NCBI GenBank assembly: GCA_964467455.1
Contig: CAYXQJ010000002.1
Coordinates: forward strand, 124,001 to 188,000
Source of the DNA: OLB6 sp964467455
GTDB taxonomy: Bacteria; Bacteroidota; Ignavibacteria; Kapaibacteriales; Kapaibacteriaceae
Length of the DNA: 64,000 bases
Reading direction: 5' to 3'
Shown here: in pieces, positions 24,236 to 33,489 of the stretch
How positions within the stretch are numbered: the first letter of the stretch is position 1
Layout of the letters: each line of letters begins with the position of its first letter
Made by a program: the position numbers and the translations under genes
The notes under the pieces: model-generated
The model's database searches: none
Told to the model about the DNA's origin: nothing
Seen by the model: the letters and a program-made list of their open reading frames with translations, nothing else

Positions 24236-24910
24236 ATGATCAAAGCCGTTGTGTTCGACCTCGATAACACGCTCGTGGACTTCATGGGCATGAAGCGCCA
24301 GGCAGTCGATGCTGCCATTGGTGCGATGATGGATGCCGGCCTGAACTTGACGTTCGATCAGGTGAAGGACCGCATCGACGGGATCTATGCCGAACTGGGC
24401 ATTGAATATCAGCAGGTCTTCGACAAACTGCTGATGGACGTCCTCGGCTTTGTGGACCCCCGGATCATCTCCGCCGGCATCATCGCCTACCGTCGCGCCC
24501 GCGAAGCGGCCCTCAAGCCGTACCCGCATGTGACAGCCACGCTCATGTACCTCAACCGCGCAGGACTCAAGCTGGGCATCCTCTCCGATGCTCCCACACG
24601 TGAAGCCTGGCTGCGCCTGTGCTTCATCAACTACCACCACTTCTTCGATGTCGTGGTCACGTTCGATGATACGGGCGAACGCAAGCCCTCACCCGCCCCC
24701 TTCAAGCGTGCCCTCGAGCGTCTGGAGGTGGCCCCCCACGAAGCCATCATGGTCGGCGACTGGGCCGAACGCGACATGGTCGGCGCCAAGAACGTCGGCA
24801 TGAAGACCGCCTTCGCCAAATACGGCGACTCCTTCGGCAACCAAAACCTCGATAAAGTCGATTACGTCCTCGAAGACATCAAGCAGTTGATCGAAATTGT
24901 AAGAAGCTAG
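24236..24910 (+). CDS. HAD-superfamily hydrolase (phosphatase)
   Basis: 224 residues. Motif I is VVFDLDNTLVDF (nucleophile Asp), motif II LGILSDAPT, motif III around GERKPSP, and motif IV VGDWAERDMVGAKNVGM. The helical cap between motifs I and II (residues about 18-95) makes it a subfamily-I enzyme, like phosphoglycolate or nucleotide phosphatases. Substrate unknown. The ATG at 24236 is favoured over an in-frame TTG six bases earlier that lies within the promoter box. The stop TAG lies in a short AGCTAGCACACTAGC repeat that reaches the ATG of def, nine bases away, so the two are probably co-transcribed. Confidence 0.88.
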   Translation: MIKAVVFDLDNTLVDFMGMKRQAVDAAIGAMMDAGLNLTFDQVKDRIDGIYAELGIEYQQVFDKLLMDVLGFVDPRIISAGIIAYRRAREAALKPYPHVTATLMYLNRAGLKLGILSDAPTREAWLRLCFINYHHFFDVVVTFDDTGERKPSPAPFKRALERLEVAPHEAIMVGDWAERDMVGAKNVGMKTAFAKYGDSFGNQNLDKVDYVLEDIKQLIEIVRS

Positions 24911-24919
24911 CACACTAGC

Positions 24920-25465
24920 ATGATACTTCCGGTTTACACCTACAACCAGCCCGTCCTCAAACAGAAGACGCAGCAGATCTCCGACATGTCGGATGAGCTC
25001 GCGGCGTTCATCGACAACATGTTCGAGACGATGTACAATGCCAACGGCATCGGCCTTGCTGCCAATCAAGTTGGTAAGGGGCTGGCATTGACGGTGATCG
25101 ATATCTCGGATGCTGATGATGATGTGGAGACCACCGGCCCCCTTACCCTGATCAATCCCGTGATCGAAGCGTACTCGGATGAAGAAGAAGAGTTCGAAGA
25201 AGGCTGTTTGTCGCTGCCAGACTTTCGGGATATCGTCGTGCGTCCGGAAGCCATTCAAGTTCGATTCCTCGACCGTTTCATGAAGGAACACGTTCGCGAA
25301 GTGGACGGCCTCTTGGCCCGTGTGATGCAGCACGAGATCGACCACCTGAATGGCATCTACTTTTTCGAGCGCCTTTCACCGATCAGACGGACGCTCTCGA
25401 CTAGTAAACTGAAGCGTATCGCCAAGGGACTGATCGAAACGGAATACGAGATCTACAAAGGTTGA
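24920..25465 (+). CDS. def: Peptide deformylase
   Basis: 181 residues. It removes the formyl group from nascent N-terminal methionine. All three metalloenzyme motifs are present: GIGLAANQVG (motif 1), EGCLSLP with the metal-binding Cys (motif 2), and QHEIDHLNG with two metal-binding His and the catalytic Glu (motif 3). An acidic stretch SDEEEEFEEG precedes motif 2. It starts nine bases after the HAD stop, with only a GCTAG repeat remnant between, and is followed 13 bases later by a secreted protein gene with its own GAGGGAG ribosome-binding site. Often paired with fmt elsewhere, but not here. Confidence 0.95.
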   Translation: MILPVYTYNQPVLKQKTQQISDMSDELAAFIDNMFETMYNANGIGLAANQVGKGLALTVIDISDADDDVETTGPLTLINPVIEAYSDEEEEFEEGCLSLPDFRDIVVRPEAIQVRFLDRFMKEHVREVDGLLARVMQHEIDHLNGIYFFERLSPIRRTLSTSKLKRIAKGLIETEYEIYKG

Positions 25466-25478
25466 GGGAGACTTTCTT

Positions 25479-26627
25479 ATGCCTCGGTTTATCCTGTTAC
25501 TCGTCAGTATTCTCGTAGCAGGATCTTATTGCTGGGCCAACGACGGTGCGTTCTACGGCGCTTCCGGTGTATTGAAGCCTCAGAAGAACACGCGAATTAG
25601 CATTCAAAGGGAGTGGCTTTCGTTTGACCTGACAAAGGAACACGCCGAGATCCGCGTGCGGTTTCACTTCTTCAATCCGGACGATACAGCGATCGCGCTT
25701 CCGGTTGGATTCTACGTACCTCGTGGTTCGGGTGATGTAGGTTTTGAAGACATTCAGCATCCTGCCGTAGACCACTTCACGACAATGTTGAACGGCAAGG
25801 TCTTGCCCTACGAACTCAAGATCCAGCGATGCGATACGTGCAGTCTAGAAGACACTGCGATCGTGTTTGCTACAGAAGGTGACCCCAACGGGGACGCTTT
25901 GGGGTCAGCATTCGTCTTTCTCAGCAACATATCATTTCAGCCAGGCGTAAACGTTGTCACGCATTCGTATCAACAGCGCCCGAACACTTCATTCGCTTAT
26001 CCTGCTGAGTATCCGTACATCGTGAGTACGGCATCGCGATGGGCCGGTGGAACGATCGATACGTTGGAATGTGAATTCACAACTCCACCCGACATGATGT
26101 GCTTCGTAAAGGGTGCTCATTCTGCGGCAACGACCCATGTGTTTGGTTCAGCCCGCGAGTTTACGTCCATGCAGTTACATCCCTACTGGGTTGGCTGGGA
26201 TGAGGACTACGGCCTTGAACCAGACTGTGCCAGGGTCAAAGCACCAAATGGCGATATGGTCACGCCGTATCATTGCCGACTGTTCCGAATTGCAGATGCC
26301 CGCGTGAGATTCACATGGCAGGATTTTCGACCGACCGAGTGCTATAACTTCTCCTTCACCCTGCAGGAGATAGCATCCTATATAGTGGAGAAAGATCGAG
26401 AACTGTCCGTTACCGACAGCTCGGCGGAGAGAGATCGTTTGCTACGAAACACGCTCTATGCCATTCATGGACTCACGTTCTGGGATCCTAGTTTGCAGTC
26501 GTATTTTGACAAGCAGGAATGGTATATCGGTGATCCGAATGTTCGCGCATCGTCAATCAGGTTCAACAAAGACGAACGGGTGATGCTTGATCTCCTGCTC
26601 TCGCGTGACAATGTGTCAAAACCGTGA
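25479..26627 (+). CDS. Secreted protein resembling DUF4424
   Basis: 382 residues with signal peptide (MPRFILLLVSILVAGSYCWA). The mature start NDGAFYGASGVLKPQKNTRI and VRFHFFNPDDTAIALPVGFY resemble the DUF4424 pattern (a conserved Asn-Asp start, then a beta-rich domain with an FFN segment). The middle has a Cys pair (CDTCS). There is no sorting-like tail. GAGGGAG lies nine bases before the ATG. Function is unknown. It is followed by another secreted protein 26 bases later, likely co-transcribed. The family assignment is from pattern memory only. Confidence 0.7.
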   Translation: MPRFILLLVSILVAGSYCWANDGAFYGASGVLKPQKNTRISIQREWLSFDLTKEHAEIRVRFHFFNPDDTAIALPVGFYVPRGSGDVGFEDIQHPAVDHFTTMLNGKVLPYELKIQRCDTCSLEDTAIVFATEGDPNGDALGSAFVFLSNISFQPGVNVVTHSYQQRPNTSFAYPAEYPYIVSTASRWAGGTIDTLECEFTTPPDMMCFVKGAHSAATTHVFGSAREFTSMQLHPYWVGWDEDYGLEPDCARVKAPNGDMVTPYHCRLFRIADARVRFTWQDFRPTECYNFSFTLQEIASYIVEKDRELSVTDSSAERDRLLRNTLYAIHGLTFWDPSLQSYFDKQEWYIGDPNVRASSIRFNKDERVMLDLLLSRDNVSKP

Positions 26628-26653
26628 CCTGATCAATATTGAGGGACCTCAAG

Positions 26654-27976
26654 ATGCTTCGTTCAAGTTTGCTTCTGATTGCGCTAACGTGCACAACTGG
26701 GATCACCCTGGCTCAGCAGTTCATTGCCGTTGATGAGGCGGACTTCTGCTTCAACAGAGGAGCATCGGGACTTCACCAAGATCCTGTTACTCAGCGGATC
26801 TGGGGATGGGCTGTGTATTCATCACAGGTCGAACCTGAGCTCCAAGAGATCGTTGCCGTGGGTCGAGATCTGAGATGTGCTTCTAGGGGCGACGAGGGTA
26901 CCTTCATTCCCGGCAGGTCCACTCGAAGCGAAAGTGTGTTATGTCTTGGCGACACGGTCTACCTCGGTGTTGAGAACGCGCTGTTGCGATCCGTCACACC
27001 TGGCACGTGGGATACCGTCGACATCTCGTTCAATAATCGTGAGTTCGATATCACATCACTTTCGTACTTGCCCAACGGGCTGGTATTAGCCGGCCTGCGC
27101 ACCTACTATGTCGTGTCGAGGGAGTATCCGTCCGGCATTCCCTACACGGTCCTCGATTCCATTGAGCAGCGGTTCATCTACATCGCCGATGGACAAGTTG
27201 TCAGCATAACTGCAGCACCTCGCAACGAGACTCCCAGCAAGTTGCCGCTGTTGATGCCGGACGGGACGACCTATTCGGGTTTCTATGTGATGAAAGGTAC
27301 ATCGGCCTTTATGTACGAGATCATGCCGGACCGAACCGTGAACGTGGTCAACATGCCTGCCCCCTCCGCAACACTCTTGCAATCGCCTGTACTTGCGAGG
27401 TTAGGCGCCGATGATGTACTGGTATGGTTCGATCCTTCAACAAACAGCAATGGATACAGGGTTGATGGTGGTGTGTTCAGGTATCATCGACCTACGGGCA
27501 CATCAGAGTTATTGAATGGTACAACGAGTGGTGCGTATTGTAGCTGGAGTGGCGACGGCATCGCCATGTTCGGCGCCTTAGATGAGATCTGCGTATACCG
27601 CAGTTCAAAGGTCGAGCGCTACCGGCTATCGCAACAACTCAACCGAGATCCAATGTTGTGCAACGTCTACAACATCGTCCAACTTACCCCTACACGGTGG
27701 CTGTGCAACACCTCCGGCGGAATGGTCTTCTTTGTATTCGATGCCGTCTCTGTTGCGGAAGAACAGCCGACAACGCCTCAACGTACCATCAGCATCTCCG
27801 ATCGCGTGGTCGACCTTCAACAACAAGGTTACAGTGACGATTATTCGTGGTATGCCACTGATCTACTTGGCAAGCAGGTCGCGATGAGCTCAGAGCATCA
27901 GATCCGTTTACCTGCGCAGGCCGGCCTATACCTGCTGACGAATGGTCGCGATCGTCTTGTCGTGCTGGCAGAATAA
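26654..27976 (+). CDS. Secreted protein of unknown function with T9SS-type tail
   Basis: 440 residues. Signal peptide MLRSSLLLIALTCTTGITLA with an AQQF cleavage region; the rest is beta-rich without a clear named repeat. The C-terminal about 70 residues (ISDRVVDLQQQ, WYATDLLGKQVAMSS, LPAQAGLYLLTNGRDRLVVL) follow the T9SS sorting-domain layout. The ATG at 26654 is chosen since it starts the signal peptide and AGGGA lies about ten bases upstream. Located directly after the DUF4424-like gene. No catalytic motifs were recognised. The product probably reaches the cell surface or medium. Confidence 0.7.
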   Translation: MLRSSLLLIALTCTTGITLAQQFIAVDEADFCFNRGASGLHQDPVTQRIWGWAVYSSQVEPELQEIVAVGRDLRCASRGDEGTFIPGRSTRSESVLCLGDTVYLGVENALLRSVTPGTWDTVDISFNNREFDITSLSYLPNGLVLAGLRTYYVVSREYPSGIPYTVLDSIEQRFIYIADGQVVSITAAPRNETPSKLPLLMPDGTTYSGFYVMKGTSAFMYEIMPDRTVNVVNMPAPSATLLQSPVLARLGADDVLVWFDPSTNSNGYRVDGGVFRYHRPTGTSELLNGTTSGAYCSWSGDGIAMFGALDEICVYRSSKVERYRLSQQLNRDPMLCNVYNIVQLTPTRWLCNTSGGMVFFVFDAVSVAEEQPTTPQRTISISDRVVDLQQQGYSDDYSWYATDLLGKQVAMSSEHQIRLPAQAGLYLLTNGRDRLVVLAE

Positions 27977-27978
27977 CG

Positions 27979-28260
27979 TCAACGGGCGATGGGAATCAAC
28001 TCTCCGTAACGTCCCGTGATCCGCTCCCACAAAGCATCCGGCGCAATGTCGACACCACATGGCCAGGTGACGGCGCCGTGAACAAGGTATGGCCGGGCAA
28101 ACTCCTCCGGATCTCGTAACTGCGTGAAGACCGTACCCTCTCGGCCAAAGATGAGCGGCTTGAGATCTTCAACACCTTCGACGCCATCATTGAAGGTCAC
28201 ATGGATCTTGTAGTCTGGAAGTGGACTAACCTGAACAACTGCCCAAGGTACATTGTACAT
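27979..28260 (-). CDS. DUF2442 domain protein
   Basis: 93 residues. The pattern MYNVPWAVVQVSPLPDYKI, VTFNDGVEGVEDLKPLIFG, RDPEEFARPYLVHGAVTW and GVDIAPDALWERI fits the DUF2442 family, small proteins often found near DUF4160 proteins in toxin-antitoxin-like pairs. No partner gene is adjacent here. The ATG at 28260 is preferred over a TTG two codons upstream. Convergent with the preceding secreted protein gene, only two bases separating the stops. Function unknown. Confidence 0.75.
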   Translation of the reverse strand: MYNVPWAVVQVSPLPDYKIHVTFNDGVEGVEDLKPLIFGREGTVFTQLRDPEEFARPYLVHGAVTWPCGVDIAPDALWERITGRYGELIPIAR

Positions 28261-28321
28261 CTTCAACGTTCAAGTGGTGATCCCGAAAAATACTGAGATC
28301 GTGGGCATTCCTACTACTCCG

Positions 28322-28329
28322 TAGTTTTG
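28322..28329 (+). promoter_or_regulatory. Bacteroidota-type -7 box TAGTTTTG before the aldehyde dehydrogenase
   Basis: TAGTTTTG matches TAnnTTTG, 37 bases before the ATG. This would leave a leader of about 30 bases, in contrast to the leaderless arrangements elsewhere in the window. The surrounding 28261-28366 shows no gene. Confidence 0.4.
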
Positions 28330-28366
28330 CCCTACGCGCTAATTGCCTCATTAAACGTGACACCCC

Positions 28367-29836
28367 ATGAAAAACTATGTCGCCGGAAACTGGTCTGACT
28401 CCAAGACCGGAAGAACCTTCAACAACATCAACCCTGCCGATGTGCGGGATGTGATCGCCCCCTTCCCTCTTTCGAGTGCAGAAGATGTGGATGCTGCCGT
28501 ACAAGCTGCTGCCGCGGCCTATGATGCGTGGAGGTTGACGCCGGCACCGAAGCGTGGTGACATCCTGCGTAAGGCGGGCGACATCTTTGCTCGACGGAAG
28601 GATGAACTGGCCGAGATCATGACGCGTGAGATGGGTAAGACTGTCACTGAAACGAAGGGCGACATTCAAGAGGCCATCGATACGTGCTATTATGCCGCCA
28701 CAGAGACCCGACGTCTATTTGGCTACACGGCACCGTCGGAGATGAACAACAAGATGAACATGTCGTGGCGTATGCCGATCGGCGTTTGCGGCATCATCAC
28801 GGCCTGGAACTTCCCTATCGCCGTTCCATCGTGGAAGATCATCCCGGCCCTCGCCTGCGGCAACACCGTGGTCTTCAAGCCCAGCGACGATTCACCGCAT
28901 AGTGCCAACATCTTTGCCGAGATCCTGGAAGAAGCCGGCGTTCCAGCCGGTGTGTTCAACGTCGTCCACGGTGATGGCGAAGCAGGCTCTGCCCTCGTCG
29001 AACATCCACTCGTCAAATTGATCGGCTTTACCGGCAGCACCACAACGGGTAATGCGATCGCTGCACGTTGCGGTGCCCTGAATAAGAAGGTGTCGTTGGA
29101 GATGGGTGGAAAGAATGCCCAGATCGTCATGGACGACGCCGATCTTGACCTTGCACTGGAAGGTGTGCTCTGGGGGGCCTTCGGTACCACCGGACAACGC
29201 TGTACGGCAACATCACGACTGATCCTGCATGAGAAGATCCACGACGCCTTCATCGAACGACTGAAAGCAGCCGCTTCGAAGATTGTCCTCGGCGACGGAC
29301 GCAAACCCGGCTCGCAAGTCGGACCGGTGATCAACGAGCGCCAGATGAACAAGATCCTCAGCTACATTGAGATCGGCAAAAATGAAGCCACGTGTGTGTT
29401 AGGGGGCGAGCGGAACGGAGATGGCGACCTTGCTCATGGCTACTTTATCAAGCCGACGGTCTTCACGAACGTCACGCCAAACTGCCGCATCTTCCGCGAA
29501 GAGATCTTTGGCCCCGTCCTCAGCGTCAGCAAGGTCGGCTCCTTCGAAGAAGCCCTGGCCGTGGCCAACGACTGCGCCTTCGGCCTGTCGTCTAGTCTGT
29601 ACACCCGCGACGTGAACGCCGCCTTCCGCGCCATCCGCGATATCGAAGCCGGCATCACCTACATCAATGCCCCAACCATCGGCGCCGAGGCCCACATGCC
29701 GTTCGGCGGAATTAAAGGCACCGGAAACGGACATCGTGAAGGGGGCTGGACAGTATTCGATATTTTCACGGAATGGAAAACGGTCTACGTTGATTATTCG
29801 GGACAGCTGCAGAGGGCGCAGATCGATAATTACTAG
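28367..29836 (+). CDS. NAD(P)-dependent aldehyde dehydrogenase
   Basis: 489 residues of the ALDH superfamily, oxidising an aldehyde to the acid. Visible motifs: ITAWNFPIAVPSWKIIPALA (cofactor loop with Asn), FTGSTTTGNAIA (Rossmann Gly loop), SLEMGGKNAQIV (general-base Glu), GTTGQRCTATSRL (catalytic Cys), and EIFGPVLSV near the C-terminus. The pattern is closest to semialdehyde dehydrogenases, but the substrate cannot be fixed. Its AAT TAC TAG end runs straight into a GCTAGTCA repeat array. The next gene downstream codes for an outer-membrane protein with no metabolic link, so co-transcription is uncertain. Confidence 0.92.
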   Translation: MKNYVAGNWSDSKTGRTFNNINPADVRDVIAPFPLSSAEDVDAAVQAAAAAYDAWRLTPAPKRGDILRKAGDIFARRKDELAEIMTREMGKTVTETKGDIQEAIDTCYYAATETRRLFGYTAPSEMNNKMNMSWRMPIGVCGIITAWNFPIAVPSWKIIPALACGNTVVFKPSDDSPHSANIFAEILEEAGVPAGVFNVVHGDGEAGSALVEHPLVKLIGFTGSTTTGNAIAARCGALNKKVSLEMGGKNAQIVMDDADLDLALEGVLWGAFGTTGQRCTATSRLILHEKIHDAFIERLKAAASKIVLGDGRKPGSQVGPVINERQMNKILSYIEIGKNEATCVLGGERNGDGDLAHGYFIKPTVFTNVTPNCRIFREEIFGPVLSVSKVGSFEEALAVANDCAFGLSSSLYTRDVNAAFRAIRDIEAGITYINAPTIGAEAHMPFGGIKGTGNGHREGGWTVFDIFTEWKTVYVDYSGQLQRAQIDNY

Positions 29837-29880
29837 TTAGACAGCTAGTCAGCTAGTCAGCTTGAGGGCTAGATTGTTAG
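29834..29880. repeat. GCTAGTCA 8-bp array after the aldehyde dehydrogenase
   Basis: Begins with the TAG stop of the dehydrogenase and continues with GTTAGACA, GCTAGTCA, GCTAGTCA, GCTTGAGG and GCTAGATT units. Confidence 0.85.
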
Positions 29881-29904
29881 AAATCAGTTCAAATGGAGGG
29901 ATGT

Positions 29905-30783
29905 ATGAATCGACTAACATTGACCGTGCTTTGCATGGTTCTATGTTCTGCGATGGCGTTTGCGCAGAGTGAGGACGTGTTGCGTCCGAATGGGCGGCCG
30001 GATGGAGGCGAGGGGTCGGCGACATCGTCCTCATCAAAAAAGAAGCTGCCGTGGATCTTGGGATTAGAAGCGGGCATGAATGTGAACTTCTACAATGGTT
30101 CGCTGCAGGGCACGCTTGAGAACTCGCCGTACAATGCGTTTCAAAGCGGCTCGGGGTTCTCGCCATTCTTTGGATTGTACTTCGAAGTACCACTGTCGAA
30201 GAGCATCTCGATCGGCATGCGGGCGCTGTACGACATGAAGTCGTTCGGTAACTCAGTTGAGAATGCTGAGCAAGAGTGTCAGGACTTTATCTCGGGGCAG
30301 TTCAACGTGGCGTTGCTGACCCTTGAGTATGACGAGAAGATCAACTACGTGACACTCAATCCACTTGTTCGTTGGGAATCGACGTCGGGGTTCTTTGTAC
30401 AACTCGGACCGGTCATCCAGTTTGCTGTTGACTCCGTCAACTCGACCGTGACCAGAACGATCAATGAAGATGAGACTTGCCGCTTCAACTTTGGTACTCC
30501 GGATGAATCCAGAGTACAGACCATCGAAAGCACGGGTGAAGCCAGCAATCCCACTCGTTTTGGTGTCGATCTCGGCGTTGGATATCGCATGGCACTATCC
30601 TCAACGATCGATCTTGTTCCTCGCATCGGCTATCAATGGATGCTGACGCCGTATGGCGATGACACAGCAGGTATTGATGATTCGCAAGCCAATATTCCTG
30701 GCGTCGGCCCCGAGTCGTTCACCTATACCGATATCACGCTCAGCAGTCTGCAACTCTCCCTCTCACTTTGGTTCCACCTTTGA
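29905..30783 (+). CDS. Outer-membrane beta-barrel protein
   Basis: 292 residues. Signal peptide MNRLTLTVLCMVLCSAMAFA, then a low-complexity linker with Ser and Lys (TSSSSKKK). Alternating amphipathic strands follow (LGLEAGMNVNFYNG, FSPFFGLYFEVPLSKSISIG, FGVDLGVGYRMALSSTIDLV, ITLSSLQLSLSLWFHL), ending in Leu/aromatic residues typical of barrel closure strands. The ATG at 29905 is chosen because GGAGG lies before it and the signal peptide begins there. Likely an OMP_b-brl-type barrel in the outer membrane. It is followed by an OmpA/PD40 protein 17 bases later, likely in the same operon. Confidence 0.8.
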   Translation: MNRLTLTVLCMVLCSAMAFAQSEDVLRPNGRPDGGEGSATSSSSKKKLPWILGLEAGMNVNFYNGSLQGTLENSPYNAFQSGSGFSPFFGLYFEVPLSKSISIGMRALYDMKSFGNSVENAEQECQDFISGQFNVALLTLEYDEKINYVTLNPLVRWESTSGFFVQLGPVIQFAVDSVNSTVTRTINEDETCRFNFGTPDESRVQTIESTGEASNPTRFGVDLGVGYRMALSSTIDLVPRIGYQWMLTPYGDDTAGIDDSQANIPGVGPESFTYTDITLSSLQLSLSLWFHL

Positions 30784-30800
30784 TCATCAAGGAATACATC

Positions 30801-32258
30801 ATGCAACGTATCCTAACTCTTGCGTTCTGTGCTGTGCTGCTTCCGATGATGATGGTGGCACAGGAAGTTCAGATCACACCTTTTGATAACAACACCGACA
30901 GCGACGATTTTGCACCCGCACCAACGAATCATGGTCGCGTACTCATCATGTCGTCTGCACGCTCGGGTGAACAACAACTGTATGCGCTTGAACGTACATC
31001 GTCGGGCTGGGGCGATCCGTCAAAACTCAAGGGCGACGCCAACGATGGTGAACAGGTCGGCGCAGCCACACTCACACCGGATGGTCAAACGATGATCTTC
31101 TCGGCCTTCAAACATGATGTTGAAGGACAAGGACGGACGGATCTCTATATGGCCACCCGACGCGATGGTAAGTGGGTTGACGTCACCAACCTCGGTGGCA
31201 CGGTGAACTCGTCTGCCTATGATGCGCAACCGACACTCTCTTCCGACGGCCGGACACTGTACTTCGTCAGCGACAGGGCAAGCGGCAAAGGTGGTACCGA
31301 TGTCTTCGTCTCGCAGTGGAACGGCTCTTCTTGGTCTGTTGCTCGCCCCCTCGATGGCGTCAACACTGCTGCCAATGAAATGTCGCCGATCATCGCTGCC
31401 GATGGACGCACACTCACGTTCGCTTCCGACCGAAGTGGCGGTGCGGGCGGATTTGACATCTACGTCGCCAAGATCGATGGCATGAACGTAACCGGCGTTA
31501 AGTCAGCGGGTGCGCCGATCAATACGGCAACGGATGAGTTGTTCTACACATCCATCCCTAACAGCAACCAGGCCTACTTCACGCGGATGAATGGCAACGG
31601 TGACTACGACAACTTTCTCGCCGTCCCGAATCCATTCCCCAGCGAACCCGTCACGCTCATCGAAGGTATCGTCCGTGATGCCATCACCAAGGACCCGCTT
31701 GGTTCGGAGATGACGGTCACTGACCTCACCACGGGCAAGGCCGTCGCCAAACTTCGCAGCGATGATAAAAGTGGCGCCTACTTCGTCACGCTCACTCCCG
31801 GCCGCGTCTATTCGATCACGGCCAAACGCAACGGCTACCTGTTCCATTCCGAGCGCTATGATGTGCCCCCTTCCGCAAAAGGACAGACCATCACCAAGGA
31901 CATCGACCTCTCTCCGATCAATGGAGGGGGCGAGCGGTTGTTGGTCTTCTTTGATTACGATAAAGCGGAACTCAAGACGGAATCGTATCCTGAATTGGAG
32001 CGCGTGATCGAACTCTTGCGCGACAATCCTACGATGAAGATGACCTTTGAAGGCCACACCGATGACCAAGGTGACGACGCATACAACGACGGTCTCTCGA
32101 AGCGTCGTGCAAAGGCCGTCCTTGATTACGTGGTCAACGGCGGCATCGAAGCCGCCCGCGTCTCCTCCGAAGGGTATGGCGAAAAACGTCCGCTGATGGA
32201 AGGCACCAGCGAAGAAGCACGGGCGATGAACCGACGAGTAGAGATGAAAGTGAGATAA
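30801..32258 (+). CDS. OmpA-family protein with PD40 propeller repeats
   Basis: 485 residues. Signal peptide MQRILTLAFCAVLLPMMMVA. WD40-like (PD40) blades follow: LTPDGQTMIFSAF, LSSDGRTLYFVSDRASGKGG, IAADGRTLTFASDRSGGAGG. Then comes a carboxypeptidase-regulatory-like segment (IEGIVRDAITKDPLG) and a C-terminal OmpA peptidoglycan-binding domain (FFDYDKAELKTESYPELERV, FEGHTDDQGDDAYNDGLSKR, NRRVEMKV). This architecture resembles PorE-type proteins of T9SS or gliding machinery, an inference only. Its TAA stop shares one base with the CHAD gene start (TAATG). Periplasmic, anchored to the cell wall. Confidence 0.85.
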   Translation: MQRILTLAFCAVLLPMMMVAQEVQITPFDNNTDSDDFAPAPTNHGRVLIMSSARSGEQQLYALERTSSGWGDPSKLKGDANDGEQVGAATLTPDGQTMIFSAFKHDVEGQGRTDLYMATRRDGKWVDVTNLGGTVNSSAYDAQPTLSSDGRTLYFVSDRASGKGGTDVFVSQWNGSSWSVARPLDGVNTAANEMSPIIAADGRTLTFASDRSGGAGGFDIYVAKIDGMNVTGVKSAGAPINTATDELFYTSIPNSNQAYFTRMNGNGDYDNFLAVPNPFPSEPVTLIEGIVRDAITKDPLGSEMTVTDLTTGKAVAKLRSDDKSGAYFVTLTPGRVYSITAKRNGYLFHSERYDVPPSAKGQTITKDIDLSPINGGGERLLVFFDYDKAELKTESYPELERVIELLRDNPTMKMTFEGHTDDQGDDAYNDGLSKRRAKAVLDYVVNGGIEAARVSSEGYGEKRPLMEGTSEEARAMNRRVEMKVR

Positions 32259-33025
32259 TGAAAGAATACAACAACACGCAGTGGCTTCGCCTTCTTTCGG
32301 AGGTCGAATCACTGCGTGTTGGTGTTTCCAGCGAGGCCATCCACGAATTCAGGGTGGCGATGAAGAAGCTGCGTGCGTTGGGTCGAACGCTGGACGTTGA
32401 TGCGGCCTTCAAGCCGTTGCGACCGCTCTATCGCGCCTGTGGCCACGTGCGTGAGCCCGAGATCATGATGTCGATCCTACGCGTGTTGGATCGCGGAACA
32501 GAACTGCAGACCAAGCGACTCTATCATCGTCTGCGCGCCATGAGGGCATCCGCCATTGGCTCGGTAAAACGCGAGCTGGCGATCGTGACGGTCACCATGA
32601 TCGATTCGGTACGCACAACCCTCAGCGAAGCGATGCTGGGGTTGACGCATGAAGAATTGGCAACGCGACGCAAACAGCAAATTCGTGATGCCTATAAGCG
32701 GACATGTAAACGCAGCCGCGATATCGACGACATGGAGATCCTGCATGAGATCCGCGTCGACCTCAAAGACATCACGTATCTCCTCGGATTGGAAGAGGTC
32801 AAGAGTCGCAAGACCCTCCGACGCCGCTCCCTTGTCCACGACGTCGAAGCGTTTCTCGGTGCCATTCACGACCACGCCGTCTTGCGTACGTGGATCACCG
32901 ACGTACCCGAAGACGCCCTCGATTCCGATACAAGAAAGTCGCTTCGCTCAACACTCAAGACGATGATCACGACGGATGTACGCGATGCACGCGTCACCAT
33001 TGCTTCACTGTGCAGAGATTGGTAG
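32258..33025 (+). CDS. CHAD domain protein
   Basis: 255 residues, helical, rich in Arg and His. IHEFRVAMKKLRALGRTLD near the N-terminus is the CHAD signature, with further basic helices (ELATRRKQQIRDAYKRTCKR, ILHEIRVDLKDI). CHAD domains bind polyphosphate and localise to polyphosphate granules in other bacteria; a similar role is inferred. It starts within the stop of the OmpA/PD40 gene, so it is translationally coupled. A small membrane protein follows two bases downstream. No CYTH or Ppk partner is in the window. Confidence 0.85.
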   Translation: MKEYNNTQWLRLLSEVESLRVGVSSEAIHEFRVAMKKLRALGRTLDVDAAFKPLRPLYRACGHVREPEIMMSILRVLDRGTELQTKRLYHRLRAMRASAIGSVKRELAIVTVTMIDSVRTTLSEAMLGLTHEELATRRKQQIRDAYKRTCKRSRDIDDMEILHEIRVDLKDITYLLGLEEVKSRKTLRRRSLVHDVEAFLGAIHDHAVLRTWITDVPEDALDSDTRKSLRSTLKTMITTDVRDARVTIASLCRDW

Positions 33026-33027
33026 CC

Positions 33028-33489
33028 ATGCAGATCCCCATGACCGACAACACGTTTTGGATCGCCTACACTGCGAGCAATGTTGGCGGCGCCGTTCTCG
33101 CCTATACCGGATGGAAACATCCCAGGATCGCCCGCTACCTGTTTGCCGCCCTCTTTGCATGGGCTTGCTGGTTCAACTTCGACACGGTCTTAGAAACACC
33201 GACCGTCTATCTTGATTGGTCATACATCGCCGCATTCAAGTGGTATGCGGATTTCATCAACGGCTTCTTTGCCGACCACATCGTGGCCATCATCAGCACC
33301 GTCGCCACGTGTCAGGCACTCATGGCCCTCGGCATGCTTGTAGGGGGCATGTGGCAACGTATCGCCGCCATCGGTGCGATCACCTTCTTCCTCTGTGTTG
33401 CCCCTCTCGGTATCGGATCGGCCTTCCCGTCAACGGTGCTCATGGCGATCGGGGCGTTTTTTGTGCTGCGCAGTCAGTCTGGCGAGTAA
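33028..33489 (+). CDS. Small integral membrane protein, unknown
   Basis: 153 residues with about four hydrophobic helices (FWIAYTASNVGGAVLAYTGW; IARYLFAALFAWACWFNFD; IVAIISTVATCQALMALGML; IAAIGAITFFLCVAPLGIG). An aromatic loop (YLDWSYIAAFKWYADFING) lies between helices 2 and 3. The family is not recognised. The ATG at 33028 is two bases after the CHAD stop and starts the hydrophobic region. Its TAA stop is directly followed by the left arm of the 33490-33631 inverted repeat. Probably the last gene of the operon that begins with the outer-membrane barrel. Confidence 0.6.
   Translation: MQIPMTDNTFWIAYTASNVGGAVLAYTGWKHPRIARYLFAALFAWACWFNFDTVLETPTVYLDWSYIAAFKWYADFINGFFADHIVAIISTVATCQALMALGMLVGGMWQRIAAIGAITFFLCVAPLGIGSAFPSTVLMAIGAFFVLRSQSGE

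Noticed and set aside
28261..28366. Possible small RNA or tRNA in the 100-bp gap before the aldehyde dehydrogenase
   Set aside because: No cloverleaf or stable stem seen; only a promoter-like box.
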